Below the pieces are notes generated by a model. The model made no database searches and was not told the DNA's origin. It worked only from the letters and a program-made list of their open reading frames with translations. Source: Marinobacter daqiaonensis (GTDB lineage Bacteria; Pseudomonadota; Gammaproteobacteria; Pseudomonadales; Oleiphilaceae). From it: a stretch of 64,000 bases of DNA. Shown piece after piece: positions 1-8,958 of the stretch (positions are counted from its first letter, which is position 1; each line of letters opens with the position of its first letter). The position numbers and the translations under genes were made by a program. Location of the stretch: positions 186,001-250,000 of the forward strand of contig NZ_FOYW01000001.1 in assembly GCF_900115285.1 (NCBI RefSeq), written 5' to 3'.

Positions 1-72
1 CGAAGACGCGCGCACGCTCTGAGCCTGACCGGATGAACGACTATTCAAACGCCCACCGGCGTCCGACCGCTC

Positions 73-1353
73 TCAGGGGCGGGCGTCAGCAAACCCGGCA
101 ACGCGACGCACCGCATCAATATCGCCCTCGAATGTCATGGCCTTCTCCGAGCGGACCAGCGCCATCCGGGAGTGCGCCCGGGCTGTGGCCGTCATCGCCT
201 TATCGCCCGTTTCGGCCAACGCATGAAAAGCCTTCTGAAGCCGGATGGACACTTCCACGATACCCGCGCCGTCCCGGGCGATTGCGGTAAAGGCATCGTC
301 GAACAGGTCGTCAATCACCAGCGTCGGAACAGACACGCGGTCATAGGTGACTGGCTGTAACCGGTCATCGTCAAGGGGAGATTGCCAAAGGGTGAACAGT
401 CTTACCAGTGCACCAATGACATTGATCGCGGTGCCCGGATCATTTATGCCGGGCGACAGCGCCTTGTCGGCGATCTCGGACAACGCAAGAAGTCCGAAGC
501 GGGGATCATCCTCGAAGGTGCGGTTTGCCCCGATCGTGAAGGCTGAGGAGACGTCGTCCGGCTTGAACTCCGCACTCCCCTCGATGTAAAGCAGCGGCCT
601 GCTCGTGCTCACAAATGTCCCGGGAAGAGTTGCCACCCTTACGCGGCAATTGAGCGCTTCGGCCCGGGATTGTAACGTCTCCAGATCAATATGCTGGATG
701 TAACCAACCGTCGGAGCGTACACGGCGATACCCTGGTCTGCGTCCTGATGCGGGGAGGTTGCCAGAGCCCCGAGCGTGGGCGCATGGCGGCGACGATCCA
801 GAGCATCACCGGCAGCGTTTTCGACCTGCTTGATGGTGTTCACCACCCTGCCCAGCCGGGCAATCCTGTCCACCCATCGAACGAACGTGACGATGACAAC
901 GGCCAGCACCAGGAGGGTGAGTACGAACACGGCAAACAGTCCGGCAGAGTCGAAAAGGTCATTCTGGACGGCTGTCAGGGAAACAACACTGAAGATGAAG
1001 GCCCCTATGAATACAGACAAGGCATTCTGGGAAACGTCATCATCAATAACCAGGGGTATGGAACGCGGCGTCGCGCCGGTGCTGGCGGAGGCATAAGCGG
1101 CGATCATGGAGCCCACCGCAAACGTCGCGATAACCAGCATGCTGGAGGCCATGATTGAGAGCAGGGACTCGACGGATTCCAGGTTAATCTCGGGCAACAC
1201 GCTGGCAAGCCCGGTGTTGTCCGCCAGTCTCGCGAGGAATGTAGCACCGATCGAAAGCACGCACAGGACCAGGGGTTTCACCCACAATCGCTCCTTGATC
1301 CGGCTGTACAGAAAGCGCAGCCTGTCCGAGGTGAACAGTTTTGATCGGGCCAT
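73..1353 (-). CDS. DUF2254 family membrane protein
   Basis: Predicted inner-membrane protein of about 426 residues. Four hydrophobic segments lie in the first 160 residues (roughly 25-45, 65-90, 105-128 and 135-160), followed by a long soluble C-terminal half. The pattern and segments such as GATPRSIPLV and SPGINDPGTA fit the DUF2254 family, whose biochemical role is not known to me. I chose the second methionine (1353) because a GGAAGA stretch sits about 10 bases upstream; a start at 1368 would add five residues. It stands alone, divergent from the cold-shock gene. Confidence 0.8.
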   Translation of the reverse strand: MARSKLFTSDRLRFLYSRIKERLWVKPLVLCVLSIGATFLARLADNTGLASVLPEINLESVESLLSIMASSMLVIATFAVGSMIAAYASASTGATPRSIPLVIDDDVSQNALSVFIGAFIFSVVSLTAVQNDLFDSAGLFAVFVLTLLVLAVVIVTFVRWVDRIARLGRVVNTIKQVENAAGDALDRRRHAPTLGALATSPHQDADQGIAVYAPTVGYIQHIDLETLQSRAEALNCRVRVATLPGTFVSTSRPLLYIEGSAEFKPDDVSSAFTIGANRTFEDDPRFGLLALSEIADKALSPGINDPGTAINVIGALVRLFTLWQSPLDDDRLQPVTYDRVSVPTLVIDDLFDDAFTAIARDGAGIVEVSIRLQKAFHALAETGDKAMTATARAHSRMALVRSEKAMTFEGDIDAVRRVAGFADARP

Positions 1354-1739
1354 CGTCGTATCTTCCATGTAGTGTACAGGATGGACAGGAGCAGGGCATG
1401 AAAACGCCCGGACTTCCCGGCAGGATGGACTCGATGTTACGCCTGCATGGCGCAGGAGACACCATGTGCATGGTATGTTCCAGGCGGGGCTCCGCAGTGG
1501 AAGTCTGAACCCGGGTATATGTACCTACGGAAAACATTAGGTAATCGAGGGCTGCGTAGGTTACTGTGTGGGGGTAGAAAAGATTTGTTACGAACTTCAA
1601 GAATACGACGTTTCTCTGGTTATTACTGGTAGTGCCCGTCCTGTTTTCGAGTCTTCATATTTTTTCCGCATATCGCCGACCGGCCGTCATTCCGATGAAC
1701 CGGCAGCACACCAGATGATTGATCTCAGGATATCTTTAT
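1354..1739 (+). other. Intergenic region and probable cold-shock leader
   Basis: No convincing gene. The part nearest the cold-shock gene (about 1570-1739) is T/A-richer than its surroundings and would form a long 5' untranslated leader, as is usual for cspA-type genes. I could not assign a specific promoter with confidence. Confidence 0.4.
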
Positions 1740-1946
1740 ATGTCTAACACCACCGGTACTGTTAAGTTCTTCAACGAAGCAAAAGGCTTTGGTTTCATCA
1801 CGCGTGAAAGCGGCCCGGACGTCTTCGTTCACTTCAGCGCCATCCAGGGCAGCGGTTTCAAGACTCTGGCAGAAGGCCAGCAGGTTGAATTCGATGTCAG
1901 CCAGGGCCAGAAAGGTCCCCAGGCGGATAATGTTGTCGCTATCTGA
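1740..1946 (+). CDS. Cold-shock domain protein (CspA family)
   Basis: A 68-residue single-domain OB-fold nucleic-acid-binding protein, the usual CspA length. The RNP1 motif KGFGFI and the RNP2 motif VFVHFSAI are both present, preceded by GTVKFFN. Proteins of this family bind single-stranded RNA and DNA and prevent secondary structure in mRNA. The start is taken at MSNTTGTVK, not at the upstream in-frame methionine at 1719, because the family begins there. A strong intrinsic terminator follows immediately, so it is a monocistronic unit. The paralogue (CspA, CspD or similar) cannot be decided. Confidence 0.95.
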   Translation: MSNTTGTVKFFNEAKGFGFITRESGPDVFVHFSAIQGSGFKTLAEGQQVEFDVSQGQKGPQADNVVAI

Positions 1947-1963
1947 ATAGCGGCGGCATGATC

Positions 1964-1991
1964 AAAAAAGGCAGCTTCGGCTGCCTTTTTT
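1964..1991 (+). terminator. Intrinsic terminator after cold-shock gene
   Basis: AAAAAAGGCAG and CTGCCTTTTTT form a perfect 11-bp stem closed by a CTTCGG (UUCG-type) tetraloop. The symmetrical A and T runs make it potentially bidirectional. Confidence 0.93.
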
Positions 1992-2037
1992 GGTGATTAT
2001 GGCCCGTTCAATTCGGTCTGATCCGGTTGAAGCGCTC

Positions 2038-3333
2038 TTACTCCTCAGGCGTGACCCGGTAGATTTTCCCCGCATCAACCGCCACATACAGGTCGCCGTC
2101 CGGACCCAGGGCCAGTGAGCGGAAACGGGCCGATCCCATGGGTGCCGGCATTTCGGTAACATCACTGACCGAGAGGCCATCGCTCTTCTCCAGTTCGATG
2201 AGGTCAATCCGTTCGCCCGCGGGCGTTCCTCCGAAACCGATTCCCAGGAAACTGACCGCCAGGCGACCGTCCCAGGCCCCCCATTTTTCGCCAGTCAGGA
2301 ATACGGCACCACTTATGCCCTGAGAGAGGCGATTGTTATTCCAGAGTGGTTCCATGGCATCGGGATAGGTCTGTGTATCCGTCATCGGCATGTACTCCGC
2401 GCGCTTTTCCGGCTTCATACCCTCGTTCTGATTGGGCTGATAACCACAGTAGTCATCCGGACAATCGCCACGACCTGCCATGTTCGGTCTGGGATCCCAG
2501 CCGCTGTTGCCTCCGGCCACCAGCGCATTGACCTCATCGGAATGCCAGGGGCCATGCTCCGTGACGATAGGCTGGGAGGTCTCAGGGTGAAAGGCGAGGC
2601 CCTGCACGTTGCGATGGCCGTAGGTGAAGATCCGCGGGTCGAAGCCTTCCGGCGTCGCGTCAGCGTTTCCGGGCGCCGCTTCGCCGTTCCGGTCGATACG
2701 CAACACTTTGCCACCGAGTGAATCTCCGGATTGTGGCAACCTGCTGTTGTGATTATCGCCTGTGGTAACGTAAAGGTATCCGTCATCCGGGCTGAACTGG
2801 AGCCTGCCGCCGTTATGGGCGCCCGGTCCTCCAAAGGGGTGGTCAGTGGCGGCCTCTTTATAGGGAATGTCCTCGACGATATCGGTGCGGTTGGAGATCT
2901 CGCTGAAGTCATCGTTCAGCGTCAGTCTGAGCACCCGGTTTGTGGGTGGGCTGTTCATTTTAGAGACCGAGTAGACGTAAATGGTCCGGTTCTCCGCGAA
3001 ATCGGGGTCAACGGCGACTCCGTTCATTCCGGCCTGTCCCTCACAGAAAAGGTCATCTTCGGTAGAGGCATAGCCCTCGGTGTCATTCATGCCCAGCAGG
3101 TTGTTGACGGTTCCGTCTGGCAGGCGTACTGACAGGCCGCGGCACTTTTCGGTGAAAAACAGCGTTTCATCCGGGAGAAGGGTCATGCCCCATGGGCTTT
3201 CGAGCCCCGATAACACGGTAGTATGTTGAAGGTCCGGAGTGTCCGTGCTTGAGGTTGCAGCAATCGGCCAGCCGGTAATCAGTAAAGATGCGGCGACCGC
3301 GGTAAGTGGCCGCCCGGATAGTTTCTGAGACAT
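2038..3333 (-). CDS. PQQ-dependent sugar dehydrogenase (YliI/Asd-like)
   Basis: Periplasmic soluble aldose sugar dehydrogenase-like protein, 431 residues, of the glucose/sorbosone dehydrogenase beta-propeller family that uses PQQ. It has an N-terminal signal peptide (about residues 1-24, ending AAT). Family landmarks are GLESPWGM, GAHNGGRLQFSPDD, YLYVTTGDNH, YGHRNVQGLAFHP and EHGPWHSDEVN; the GHRN and EHGP stretches carry active-site and PQQ-contacting residues in the family. The start at 3333 is chosen because AAAGGAGT lies just upstream, whereas an upstream extension to 3570 has no sensible signal. No PQQ synthesis genes are nearby, so cofactor supply must come from elsewhere. Confidence 0.9.
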   Translation of the reverse strand: MSQKLSGRPLTAVAASLLITGWPIAATSSTDTPDLQHTTVLSGLESPWGMTLLPDETLFFTEKCRGLSVRLPDGTVNNLLGMNDTEGYASTEDDLFCEGQAGMNGVAVDPDFAENRTIYVYSVSKMNSPPTNRVLRLTLNDDFSEISNRTDIVEDIPYKEAATDHPFGGPGAHNGGRLQFSPDDGYLYVTTGDNHNSRLPQSGDSLGGKVLRIDRNGEAAPGNADATPEGFDPRIFTYGHRNVQGLAFHPETSQPIVTEHGPWHSDEVNALVAGGNSGWDPRPNMAGRGDCPDDYCGYQPNQNEGMKPEKRAEYMPMTDTQTYPDAMEPLWNNNRLSQGISGAVFLTGEKWGAWDGRLAVSFLGIGFGGTPAGERIDLIELEKSDGLSVSDVTEMPAPMGSARFRSLALGPDGDLYVAVDAGKIYRVTPEE

Positions 3334-3449
3334 TTCGGGGTACTCCTTTCCTTGTGAATCTTTGTGGATTCTTTTGGTGCACGATTTGAGTCTAGATTCA
3401 CCTATTGGATGGTCAAGTTTTAACCATTGGGCATTTTGCTTTTGGGGCA

Positions 3450-4436
3450 CTAGGGAAAGGCGACCATCTTTTGCTGGCTCTCGTCCCAGAGTTTGAGCCG
3501 GAAGGTGTTCAGGCTCTGTCGGAGAGTCAGGGGCTCTTTGGCACGCATGGCCGGTACTTCCCTGTAACACTCGGGCAGACGGTAATTGGGGATTCGGGCG
3601 TTGAGGTGGTGGATATGGTGATAGCCAATGTTAGCCGAAAACCACCTCAGCACACCTGGAAGTTGATAGAAGGAACTGCCCTCCATGGCGGCGCGCAGTG
3701 GATTCCACTCACTCTTTCGTGCCCAGTAGCCGCCCTCGAACTGATGCTGGACGTAAAACAGCCAGATGCCGCCCATGCCGGCCAGCCACAGTACGGGCAG
3801 CTGGATCAGTAAATAGGTCTGCCAGCCGATCGTCAGTGCCGCAATCAGGAATACGCCGAGGATGGCAAGATTCGTGAGTAGTATGCTTATGCGCTGTTTG
3901 TGCTGCACTTTCCGGCCCGGCAACCGGTTCCGGAGCAGGAAATTGAATATGGCGCCGAAACCCAGAAGTATCAGAGGATTTCGGTAAAGCCTGTAAAACC
4001 AGCGTTGGTGCGTCGGCAGTCTGGCATATTCCCGCAGGGTGAGGGTCCAGATATCGCCAAAGCCGCGGGTATCGAGATTGGCGTAACTGACGTGGTGACG
4101 AAGGTGGCTGAGGCGCCAGTCGTCGAATGACGTAAACACGAGGACACCCAACAGGCGTCCTATCCAGGTGTTGGCCTGCTTCGACGGCAGGAAGGACCCG
4201 TGGACGCAGTCGTGGAACAGAATGAAAAGGCGGACCAGGAATGCCCCTGCCAATACCGCAAGCGCCAGGGTCCACCAATAGGAATAATCCTGCTGGATCG
4301 AAAGGATCATCAGGTACCACAGGCCCGCATAGGGGGCCAGAGTATTGACGAGTTGCCAGACGGCCCTGCCGCGACTGGGCACCCGGTAGGGGCCCAGGGC
4401 CGGACGAACATCCGGCCATGAGGATTCGTCTTTCAT
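3450..4436 (-). CDS. Membrane fatty acid desaturase
   Basis: Integral-membrane di-iron desaturase of 328 residues, resembling delta-12/omega-6-type acyl desaturases. All three histidine boxes are visible: HDCVH near residue 75, HLRHH near 110 and HHIHH near 270, separated by hydrophobic segments at about 40-70, 155-175 and 195-235. Such enzymes introduce double bases-independent, O2-dependent double bonds into membrane lipid acyl chains. The gene is single, convergent to nothing, and lies 116 bp upstream of the dehydrogenase on the same strand. Substrate position cannot be read from sequence. Confidence 0.9.
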   Translation of the reverse strand: MKDESSWPDVRPALGPYRVPSRGRAVWQLVNTLAPYAGLWYLMILSIQQDYSYWWTLALAVLAGAFLVRLFILFHDCVHGSFLPSKQANTWIGRLLGVLVFTSFDDWRLSHLRHHVSYANLDTRGFGDIWTLTLREYARLPTHQRWFYRLYRNPLILLGFGAIFNFLLRNRLPGRKVQHKQRISILLTNLAILGVFLIAALTIGWQTYLLIQLPVLWLAGMGGIWLFYVQHQFEGGYWARKSEWNPLRAAMEGSSFYQLPGVLRWFSANIGYHHIHHLNARIPNYRLPECYREVPAMRAKEPLTLRQSLNTFRLKLWDESQQKMVAFP

Positions 4437-4838
4437 ACCGCCTCCATTCGATCCTTGCGGAGCCCGGGCCAGACCGGATACGTCTGATTCCCAGGCTCTG
4501 GCGCTGGTCCTGCACCGTCCTTCTTAATCAACAACCGAAAGGATAAGGCCCGGTCAGGTCGGGAGAGCGGACCTGTGGCTCAGGTCCTTCCTCAGTTTGA
4601 TACGGCTCCTTTTCAACGCCGTCATAGTGAGCCTAGCCGCTGCCGGAAGGTTTTCAATGGACCATGATTACCGTTAGCAAATGTTCGGTCGTGGTTTAGC
4701 GGGACGATATCGCCGACTGTGGTGGAAGCGACCGGACCGGCAGGAACGGGGGACTGTGGATCTGTGTCGACAACCGGGACTATCTACGGTCTGTGACCGC
4801 CCATGAATGTGTCTTTACTCGTCGCTCCTGGCCCTGTG
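4437..4838. other. Intergenic region, nothing recognised
   Basis: About 400 bases between the desaturase and the glutathione S-transferase. I see no open reading frame with coding character, no repeat and no clear hairpin. Confidence 0.5.
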
Positions 4839-5516
4839 TCAGATTCCATACAACGCCTTCAGGTGGGCCATGAATTCCGGGCGATTGGCTGCAGCGTCAG
4901 CCCGTACTTTCCTGACGTGGGGTCTTTCCTCCATGCGCCTGAAGTAGTTATCCAGTCCGGGCACCTCTGACAGGGGATCCCGGTCCAGGAACGCCTTGCC
5001 GACGTTCCGTACGATGGGAAGGTTCAGAATCGCGGCAATATCCGCCACGGTGAACTGATCGCCATAGGCATACCGCTCGAAAGTCGACAGTTTTGGCAGC
5101 GCCTCCACAGCCTTGTTGAGGCTCTTTTCGACTTCTTTCAACACCGCGGGATCTGGTTGGGTTCCGCCCAGCAGGTTCGGAATCAGGCGGCGCGCCACAA
5201 GCTCGAAATAGAGCTCGATGAACTGCGACAGTTCCTGCACTTTGGCTATGTCGAAGGGTGTGGCTGGAAGCAGTGAAGGCTCCGGGTAGGCTCGTTCGAT
5301 ATATTCCAGAATCGCACGGGATTCACTGATGAATCCCTCAGGTGTTTCAAGGGCCGGCACTTTGCCCAGGGGGCTTTTGTCGAGATACTCCGGTTTGTAC
5401 TTCGGTCCGACTCCGGTGAAGGACAGAACTTCCTCAAACTCAATGCCTTTCTCCAGAAGGGCGAGCTTGGGCACGTTGTAGTAATTGCTGGCGGAAAAGC
5501 CGTGAAGTCTGATCAT
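4839..5516 (-). CDS. Glutathione S-transferase family protein
   Basis: A cytosolic GST-fold protein of 225 residues: an N-terminal thioredoxin-like domain (about 1-80, with the cis-proline motif GKVPALET and the ESRAILEYIE glutathione-binding segment) and an alpha-helical C-terminal domain (about 90-215, with FTVADIAA as the N-capping motif). It conjugates or reduces electrophiles with glutathione in this family; substrate unknown. The start MIRLHGFSAS is used because it begins the first beta strand; a longer reading frame to 5723 adds 69 residues without GST character. Confidence 0.9.
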   Translation of the reverse strand: MIRLHGFSASNYYNVPKLALLEKGIEFEEVLSFTGVGPKYKPEYLDKSPLGKVPALETPEGFISESRAILEYIERAYPEPSLLPATPFDIAKVQELSQFIELYFELVARRLIPNLLGGTQPDPAVLKEVEKSLNKAVEALPKLSTFERYAYGDQFTVADIAAILNLPIVRNVGKAFLDRDPLSEVPGLDNYFRRMEERPHVRKVRADAAANRPEFMAHLKALYGI

Positions 5517-5725
5517 TTTTATTCCCGTTATTTGTGACTGTGAAGCGTTCACTGGACCTGAAGTCAGCTCCAGGACGGTAAGCCATTGGCACAGATTATT
5601 ATCGTCGGGTGGATACGACCGTCTGCTATCGTGAGGCCAAACGATAGCCCTCTTCCGGATTTTTCGCCAGTGCTCCCACCCGGGGCTACACTGATGGCTG
5701 GGAAAACGGAAAAGGAGGGGCATTT

Positions 5726-6052
5726 ATGGACAGGCCCACGTTCGATGAACTCATGGATTTGGCCCAGCGTGACCCGGAAGGCTTCGAGGTATTGCGCACT
5801 GAACTGATTGAGGACTGTATCCGCCGCAGCTCAGGGAGAAACCAGCGCCGGCTGCGGGGCCTTCAGTTTGTGATCGATGGCCGGCGCCAGGTCGCCCGCA
5901 CTCCCACCAGGGCGTTGCTGGATATTCAGGCCATGATGCACGACTCGCTTCTCGGGCTGCAACAGACCCTGCTGGGCCAGCCGCGCACCTCCAGGCCATC
6001 GGTGCCCACAAGTGCAAGCATTCTGCCGTTCCGACGATGTCAGTCATCCTGA
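5726..6052 (+). CDS. DUF3135 domain-containing protein
   Basis: A 108-residue soluble protein whose N-terminal 85 residues match the small DUF3135 family (pattern FDELMDLAQRDPEGFE, then RRLRGLQFVID). The function of the family is unknown to me. It follows an acceptable ribosome site (AAAGGAGGGGC). The gene is divergent from the GST gene and convergent with the flavoprotein gene. Confidence 0.75.
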   Translation: MDRPTFDELMDLAQRDPEGFEVLRTELIEDCIRRSSGRNQRRLRGLQFVIDGRRQVARTPTRALLDIQAMMHDSLLGLQQTLLGQPRTSRPSVPTSASILPFRRCQSS

Positions 6053-6211
6053 ATCATTGGTTCCCGGCTACCACACAGCCCCGGTTTGCGCACGACTGCC
6101 TGAGATAGTCCGAACGCCGGCGGGGCAGGCGTATTGTTGTCGCCTGACGCCTGTTCTGTTTTCCTTTTGCTGTCCGGGGCCGCAGGGTGGGAGCAGCGGT
6201 CACCCGTGTGA

Positions 6212-7510
6212 TCAGGTGAAACGGTCAGGGCGAAAGGCCGCCAGGCCCATCGCCGGGGTTTCCCCGTCCAGCAGCTGACCGATGATTTCCCCGCAGCCGG
6301 CCGACAGTGTCCAACCAAAAGTGCCGTGGCCGGTATTTAGTAGCAGGTTTTCCTGGTGGCCCCAGCCCAGTATCGGAGGACCATCCGGCGTCATGGGGCG
6401 AAAGCCGGTCCAGGCCTCGGCTCGGCCAAGGTCGGCGGCGCCGGGAAAGCGTGACGCAAAGCCTTCCCGCAGTACCTGCAGGCGCCGGGTGGGAATCTTC
6501 CGCTGAAAGCTGTCCAGCTCCACAAACCCTGTCACCCTGACCCGCTTCCCGAGCCGGGTGATCGCCACCTTGTAGCCGTGATCCACAACGGTGGAGCGGG
6601 GAGCCTTGGAGGGATCCTCCAGGTCTGAGGTGAGGGAGTAGCCCTTGACCGGATAAATGGGCAGGTTCAGTCCCAGTGGCCTGGCCAGGTCACGGGAAGC
6701 GCAACCGGCACAGAGCACCACCTGGCCGGTCTCCAGGTAGTGCCCGGACGGCTCGTCTTTCGCGGACCCGCCCGGATGCTCGGGGAGGCTCTGCAACCAC
6801 GCGCCCCTTATACGCCTGCCTTCCAGGTCCCAGTCCCTGATGGCGGTGCGATACTGAAAGTGCACGCCCTGCCTTTCACAGGCGCGGGCCAATGCGCGGG
6901 TAAAGCGGTGGCAGTCACCGGTGCCGTCATGGGGCAGGCGCAGCCCTCCCACCAGGGTTCCGGAACCCTGCATGCCCGGCTCCCGTTGCCGGACCGCCGC
7001 GGCGCTCAGCCATTCATGTTCTATGCCCAGTTTTTCCAGTGTCCGGGCCTTGGTCCGCAGTGCCGAGCAGGCGGCCTGGTTGCCCGCCACTTCCATCAGG
7101 CCGTCATGCTGTCCGTCAAATTTCCGGGCAGGGGGCTCCTCCAGCGCCAGGAAACATTGCCGGCTGTACTCTCCCAGTTCCAGCATGGCGGCATGGCTGA
7201 CCGCATAGTGCCGCTGACTCAGGCTGTAGCGGGCCGTCATGGCCAGAAACTCAAGGGTGCGCGGTGACCACGGGGTGGTGATCTTGAGGGGCCCATAGCG
7301 GCTGAGCAGTCCTCGCAGGGCCGTACCCACCATGCCCGCGGCGGCCCAGGGATAAACATAACCGTAGGAACGCTGTCCGGCATTGGCGAGGCTGGTTTCC
7401 AGGGCCGCCCCTTCCAGCCGGTCGACCACGGTGACTTGGTGCCCACGACGGACCAGCGCCCAGGCGGCCGTAACTCCCACCACTCCGGCGCCAACGATCA
7501 GTACGTTCAT
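6212..7510 (-). CDS. dadA: D-amino acid dehydrogenase-like FAD oxidoreductase
   Basis: A 432-residue flavoprotein of the DAO family. The N-terminus carries the Rossmann FAD motif VGAGVVGVTAAW, followed by an acidic ribose-binding residue in VVDR. The C-terminus holds GFRPMTPDGPPILG and NTGHGTFGWTLSAG, typical of DadA. DadA oxidises D-amino acids to 2-oxo acids and passes electrons to the respiratory chain. It lies 63 bp downstream of, and is probably co-transcribed with, the creatinase-like hydrolase, so the substrate may be an N-substituted or D-amino acid released by that hydrolase rather than D-alanine. Sarcosine-oxidase-like activity is an alternative. Confidence 0.8.
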   Translation of the reverse strand: MNVLIVGAGVVGVTAAWALVRRGHQVTVVDRLEGAALETSLANAGQRSYGYVYPWAAAGMVGTALRGLLSRYGPLKITTPWSPRTLEFLAMTARYSLSQRHYAVSHAAMLELGEYSRQCFLALEEPPARKFDGQHDGLMEVAGNQAACSALRTKARTLEKLGIEHEWLSAAAVRQREPGMQGSGTLVGGLRLPHDGTGDCHRFTRALARACERQGVHFQYRTAIRDWDLEGRRIRGAWLQSLPEHPGGSAKDEPSGHYLETGQVVLCAGCASRDLARPLGLNLPIYPVKGYSLTSDLEDPSKAPRSTVVDHGYKVAITRLGKRVRVTGFVELDSFQRKIPTRRLQVLREGFASRFPGAADLGRAEAWTGFRPMTPDGPPILGWGHQENLLLNTGHGTFGWTLSAGCGEIIGQLLDGETPAMGLAAFRPDRFT

Positions 7511-7573
7511 CCGACGTCTCCTGAACGGTGACTGGGTAGCGGTGGCCGGAAGGTCCTGAGGTCCGGATGACGA

Positions 7574-8758
7574 TCAGGCACAGTTCGTCAGTTCCCAGTC
7601 ATTGTGGGTCAACGGCTCCACCTCCCACTCTCCCACCATAACCGTATTGCTCATGCCGATGCCCCATTTGCCGGGCAGGCGCAGGCACAGGGGCAGGTGA
7701 AAGACCATGCCCGGGGCGAACAGCCGTTGCTGCCCCCGGGCAATATAGCCGGTTCCCTCGACCCAGCTGGGCGGAAACTGCGCGCCCACGGAATAACCGA
7801 AAACGCCGGAAAAGAATACCTCTCCGGCCACCGGCGCAAGTGCCGCCTCCGCTGCCCGGGCAGCGTCGTCGAAACGGTTGCCAGGTCGCATGGTGTCCAG
7901 CAGGGCATCGTGAATCCGTCGACAACAGTCACCGAGCCTGTGCATAAAGGCACCTGGCTCGCCGGCCACCACCGTGCGCATCATGGGCGCGGTGTAGCGT
8001 TGGCAGACAGCTCCGAATTCCAGGAAGACCGGGTCTCCGGGCTGGATGATCCGTTGCTGGTGATTGAGGTGAATCACACCAATGCGCGGACCGCTGGTAA
8101 CAATGGGCTGCAGGCTCATGAACTCGCTGCCCGCCGCCAGCATGGCGCTCGCGCCTGCGGCGGCGATGATATTCTCATCCACACCCGGGCGGATCGTGGC
8201 AATGGCGGCGCGCAGGCCAGCCTCGGTGATGCGGGCGCTTTCCCGCAGGCACTCTATCTCGGCCCTGGTCTTGATCAGGCGAACGTCATCAAGCAGATCG
8301 CCACAAGCCTCAAATCGCTCCGCTCCCAGGTGTGCTGTCAGTTCGTTCATCAGCCCATGACGCAGCCCGGCACCCCAGGGGTCGATGCCCACACGGCGAT
8401 AGTCCCGGAGCTGGGATACCAGAGGCGCAACCACGGACGTGATGTCTTCCCACTGATAACCCGCGATCTCGTCCACCCAGGCCGTGGTCACGGCCGGCCC
8501 GGTCTCGATGGAGGGTACCTGCAGGAAACAGTGTTCCGGACGAAATATCAGAGCGGCGTGGACAGACACCTCGAAGGTCTTGTAACCGGTCAGATAATGA
8601 ATGTCAGCGGGGTCCGTAACCAGCAGGGCGTCCAGCCCCCGATCGGCCATGGCTTCGGCTACGCGGCTGCGGCGTACGGTGAATTCCGCCGGCGAGAAAA
8701 AGCGCTCGGTGCCAGCGCTGGACAGCGTCAGGGCGGTCCGATAGGCGTTGTGGTCCAT
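7574..8758 (-). CDS. M24-fold hydrolase, creatinase/ectoine hydrolase-like
   Basis: A 394-residue pita-bread-fold protein: a creatinase N-terminal domain (about 15-150, including LLVTDPADIHYLTGYK) and an M24 domain (160-385). The closest pattern I recall is ectoine hydrolase DoeA and creatinase (GYSVGAQFPPSW, FAPGMVFHL). None of the five metal ligands of true M24 peptidases is kept: the first Asp is Glu (LEFGA), the second position falls in TAPMMR, the His position reads GYS, and the two Glu positions are replaced. This suggests a metal-independent amidinohydrolase or ring-opening hydrolase rather than a proline peptidase. The start at 8758 has AGGAGT upstream. Co-oriented with the flavoprotein. 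Confidence 0.8.
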   Translation of the reverse strand: MDHNAYRTALTLSSAGTERFFSPAEFTVRRSRVAEAMADRGLDALLVTDPADIHYLTGYKTFEVSVHAALIFRPEHCFLQVPSIETGPAVTTAWVDEIAGYQWEDITSVVAPLVSQLRDYRRVGIDPWGAGLRHGLMNELTAHLGAERFEACGDLLDDVRLIKTRAEIECLRESARITEAGLRAAIATIRPGVDENIIAAAGASAMLAAGSEFMSLQPIVTSGPRIGVIHLNHQQRIIQPGDPVFLEFGAVCQRYTAPMMRTVVAGEPGAFMHRLGDCCRRIHDALLDTMRPGNRFDDAARAAEAALAPVAGEVFFSGVFGYSVGAQFPPSWVEGTGYIARGQQRLFAPGMVFHLPLCLRLPGKWGIGMSNTVMVGEWEVEPLTHNDWELTNCA

Positions 8759-8958
8759 GATCCGGACTCCTGTGAGGCGGGCCTTATTACACACTAGCTC
8801 AGATTCTGGCGACCGGAACCCATCCGACACCAGTTGTTGGCGATCCAGGGAGTTGCGTCTACAGTGGGGTATTCGAGCGGTGCGGCGATTTACGGGATCG
8901 AGAGTCCCGATTGTGCGGGACCGCCGGGTTTTCAGCGGAAGTTAAAGAGGTAGCTTAG

